Position numbers and translations under genes: made by a program. The notes beneath the pieces were generated by a model. It was not told where the DNA came from. It saw nothing but the letters and a program-made list of their open reading frames with translations, and did no database searches. Of a stretch of 6,251 nt of DNA, positions 5,534 to 6,251 are shown piece by piece (the stretch's first letter is position 1; each line of letters opens with the position of its first letter). Origin of the DNA: Mycobacterium sp. (GTDB lineage Bacteria; Actinomycetota; Actinomycetes; Mycobacteriales; Mycobacteriaceae); assembly GCA_018882545.1 (NCBI GenBank), contig VERS01000144.1:1-6251 (forward strand), read 5' to 3'.

Positions 5534-5965
5534 GTGCGCAGCATCATCCTGGGCGGCGGACTGGCCGCCGCGACGACGGCGATCCTGGCTGTGGGCTGGG
5601 GTGCGGGCCCGGGCAGCGCCGCGCCGGGAGACACCAACACCACGCTGAACGTGGTCGGCGAGCCGTACGCCAAGGCAGTGATAATCCTGCGCGCCCAGGG
5701 CGTCCGGAGCGTCTTCGGAGGCTCGGTTGGCAGTGATGTGCCGCAGTCCCAGTGCGTCGTGGCCAGCCAACGGGTGCTGGGGACCACCCGCACGATGCAG
5801 CTGAACCTGGACTGCTCGGCAGAGGCCCAGCCGCAGCGGCCGGCCGCCACTTCGCAAGCCACCTCGGGCGCGGCCAGCTCCGGCGCTCAAGCCACCGAGA
5901 CCGCCGCCCGGCCGACACCGGGCGCACCGGGTGTGGTGTCGGTCACCGCGGTCCCGGTCGGCTGA
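5534..5965 (+). CDS. Small exported protein, PASTA-like core with Ala/Thr/Pro-rich tail, function unknown
   Basis: A 143-residue protein starting at GTG behind a perfect AGGAGG. The N-terminus is a Sec-type signal peptide: Arg2, a hydrophobic core (about 4-22) and a probable signal peptidase I site after GSAA (Ala30/Pro31). The mature core (about 35-95) contains VVGEPYAKAVIILRAQG (40-56) and FGGSVGSDVPQSQCVVASQ (61-79), ending NLDC (91-94). The pattern of a VVG turn, helix, strand, then a Cys-containing strand resembles a single PASTA-like unit and a group of small mycobacterial secreted proteins that I recall only as uncharacterised. Cys74 and Cys94 are the only cysteines and could form a disulfide after export. 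Residues 95-143 are low-complexity, rich in Ala, Ser, Thr, Pro and Gln, suggesting a flexible and possibly O-mannosylated wall-spanning tail. There is no lipobox. It sits 67 nt after the photolyase and 43 nt before the hydrolase gene. The PASTA resemblance is tentative. Confidence 0.82.
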   Translation: MRSIILGGGLAAATTAILAVGWGAGPGSAAPGDTNTTLNVVGEPYAKAVIILRAQGVRSVFGGSVGSDVPQSQCVVASQRVLGTTRTMQLNLDCSAEAQPQRPAATSQATSGAASSGAQATETAARPTPGAPGVVSVTAVPVG

Positions 5966-5977
5966 CGCCCGCCGGTT

Positions 5978-5983
5978 TAGACT
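5978..5983 (+). promoter_or_regulatory. Candidate -10 element for the hydrolase gene
   Basis: TAGACT in the context GGTTTAGACTGACAG matches the mycobacterial TANNNT -10 and lies in the 43-nt gap after the exported-protein gene. Transcription would begin near 5990, giving a leader of about 19 nt with a good ribosome binding site. No clear -35 is seen. Confidence 0.4.
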
Positions 5984-5997
5984 GACAGCACCCGTCG

Positions 5998-6002
5998 GGA
6001 GG
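5998..6002 (+). promoter_or_regulatory. Ribosome binding site of the hydrolase gene
   Basis: GGAGG, within the longer GGGAGGTGA, lies 6 nt before the ATG at 6009. It sets the start of the truncated gene at the window end. Confidence 0.7.
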
Positions 6003-6008
6003 TGACAG

Positions 6009-6251
6009 ATGCTGCGGCCACGTCGTTTCGCCATCGAGATCGATCCCGGGCCGGTTCAGATCCAGGCCCGCAGGGTTGCTTTCGATGCCTCCGAGGTTCC
6101 GCTGCACTGGATTCCGGGGCACCCGGTGGCATCCCACATGGTCAGCCTGCTCAACGTGGTCTTGCCGGCGGCCGAACGCTGGTTCGTGGCCACCTACAAC
6201 GAGGCGCTGCCGTTGGTCAGAGACGAGCGGCTCGCCGAGGATATGCGCGGG
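6009..6251 (+). CDS. Predicted metal-dependent hydrolase (PF10118/COG3687-like), N-terminal part, cut by window end
   Basis: An open frame of 81 codons from ATG 6009 to the last base of the window, preceded by GGAGG at 6 nt spacing. The visible residues fit the N-terminus of the predicted metal-dependent hydrolase family PF10118: an Arg-Arg-Val-Ala-Phe-Asp segment (21-26), then VPLHWIPGHPVASHMVSLLN (30-49) and a LPAAERWF block (52-59), which corresponds to the family's 'SxxFPxGExFF' stretch with Glu56 as the conserved acid. The family's later QExxH-type metal-ligand motif would lie beyond the window. The family is predicted to be a metal-binding, probably cytoplasmic or membrane-associated helical protein; its substrate is unknown, and some members may be closer to di-iron proteins than to hydrolases. 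No signal peptide is seen. It may be the third gene of a plus-strand run with the photolyase and exported protein, but a candidate promoter lies just upstream. Family call is from pattern recognition of a fragment. Confidence 0.75.
   Translation, partial: MLRPRRFAIEIDPGPVQIQARRVAFDASEVPLHWIPGHPVASHMVSLLNVVLPAAERWFVATYNEALPLVRDERLAEDMRG

Noticed and set aside
4954..5862. A 302-codon minus-strand open frame opposite the photolyase end and the exported-protein gene
   Set aside because: It spans two well-supported plus-strand genes and the gap between them, and its translation has no recognisable domain; it is a GC-bias shadow.
1..6251. Mobile elements, CRISPR arrays, tRNA/rRNA genes, toxin-antitoxin pairs or phage genes
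   Set aside because: No transposase motifs, terminal inverted repeats, regularly spaced repeats or tRNA-like cloverleaf sequence were seen. Composition and codon use look uniform across the genes, giving no sign of recent transfer.

Overview
The window is GC-rich actinobacterial DNA, most likely from a Mycolicibacterium or other Mycobacterium-group species. The grounds are the strong G/C third-position bias, GTG starts, short TANNNT-type -10 elements, one probable leaderless gene, and a cyclase/MscS-channel gene pair that looks like the M. tuberculosis Rv2435c-Rv2434c pair. The assignment rests on reading the proteins by eye; no database search was run.

Layout. (1) Bases 1-264, plus strand: the C-terminal part of a COG4119-type NUDIX hydrolase, cut by the window edge. 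(2) Bases 261-3838, minus strand: a two-gene operon. The upstream gene (3838-1700) encodes a membrane receptor with an extracytoplasmic CACHE-type sensor, HAMP, signalling helix and class III nucleotide cyclase homology domain. The downstream gene (1697-261) encodes an MscS-superfamily channel with a C-terminal cyclic-nucleotide-binding domain (the 'bCNG' architecture). Its start lies 2 nt past the cyclase stop codon. It converges on the NUDIX gene, and the palindrome TTAA (261-264) supplies both stop codons. (3) Bases 3839-3954: a 116-bp divergent intergenic region with candidate promoters in both directions. (4) Bases 3955-5466, plus strand: an intact FeS-type (prokaryotic 6-4 / FeS-BCP) photolyase-cryptochrome, apparently leaderless. 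(5) Bases 5534-5965, plus strand: a small exported protein of unknown function with a PASTA-like core and an Ala/Ser/Thr/Pro-rich tail. (6) Bases 6009-6251, plus strand: the start of a PF10118/COG3687 predicted metal-dependent hydrolase, cut by the window end.

How the genes may work together. The minus-strand pair reads as a sense-and-respond membrane module: an extracellular ligand is sensed by CACHE, the signal passes through HAMP to a nucleotide-cyclase-like domain, and the neighbouring channel carries a cyclic-nucleotide-binding domain. The most interesting point is that the cyclase domain lacks several canonical class III catalytic residues: one metal Asp is Gln539, the substrate-specifying Lys/Asp are Arg579/Ala649, and the transition-state Asn is Asp656. 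Asp583 and Arg660 are kept. The pair may therefore be a pseudocyclase (nucleotide receptor) plus channel rather than a simple cAMP source plus cAMP-gated channel. The plus-strand genes may be co-transcribed (gaps of 67 and 43 nt), but each small gap also holds its own candidate -10 element and a good ribosome binding site. I see no functional link between the photolyase and the cyclase-channel operon beyond divergent adjacency.
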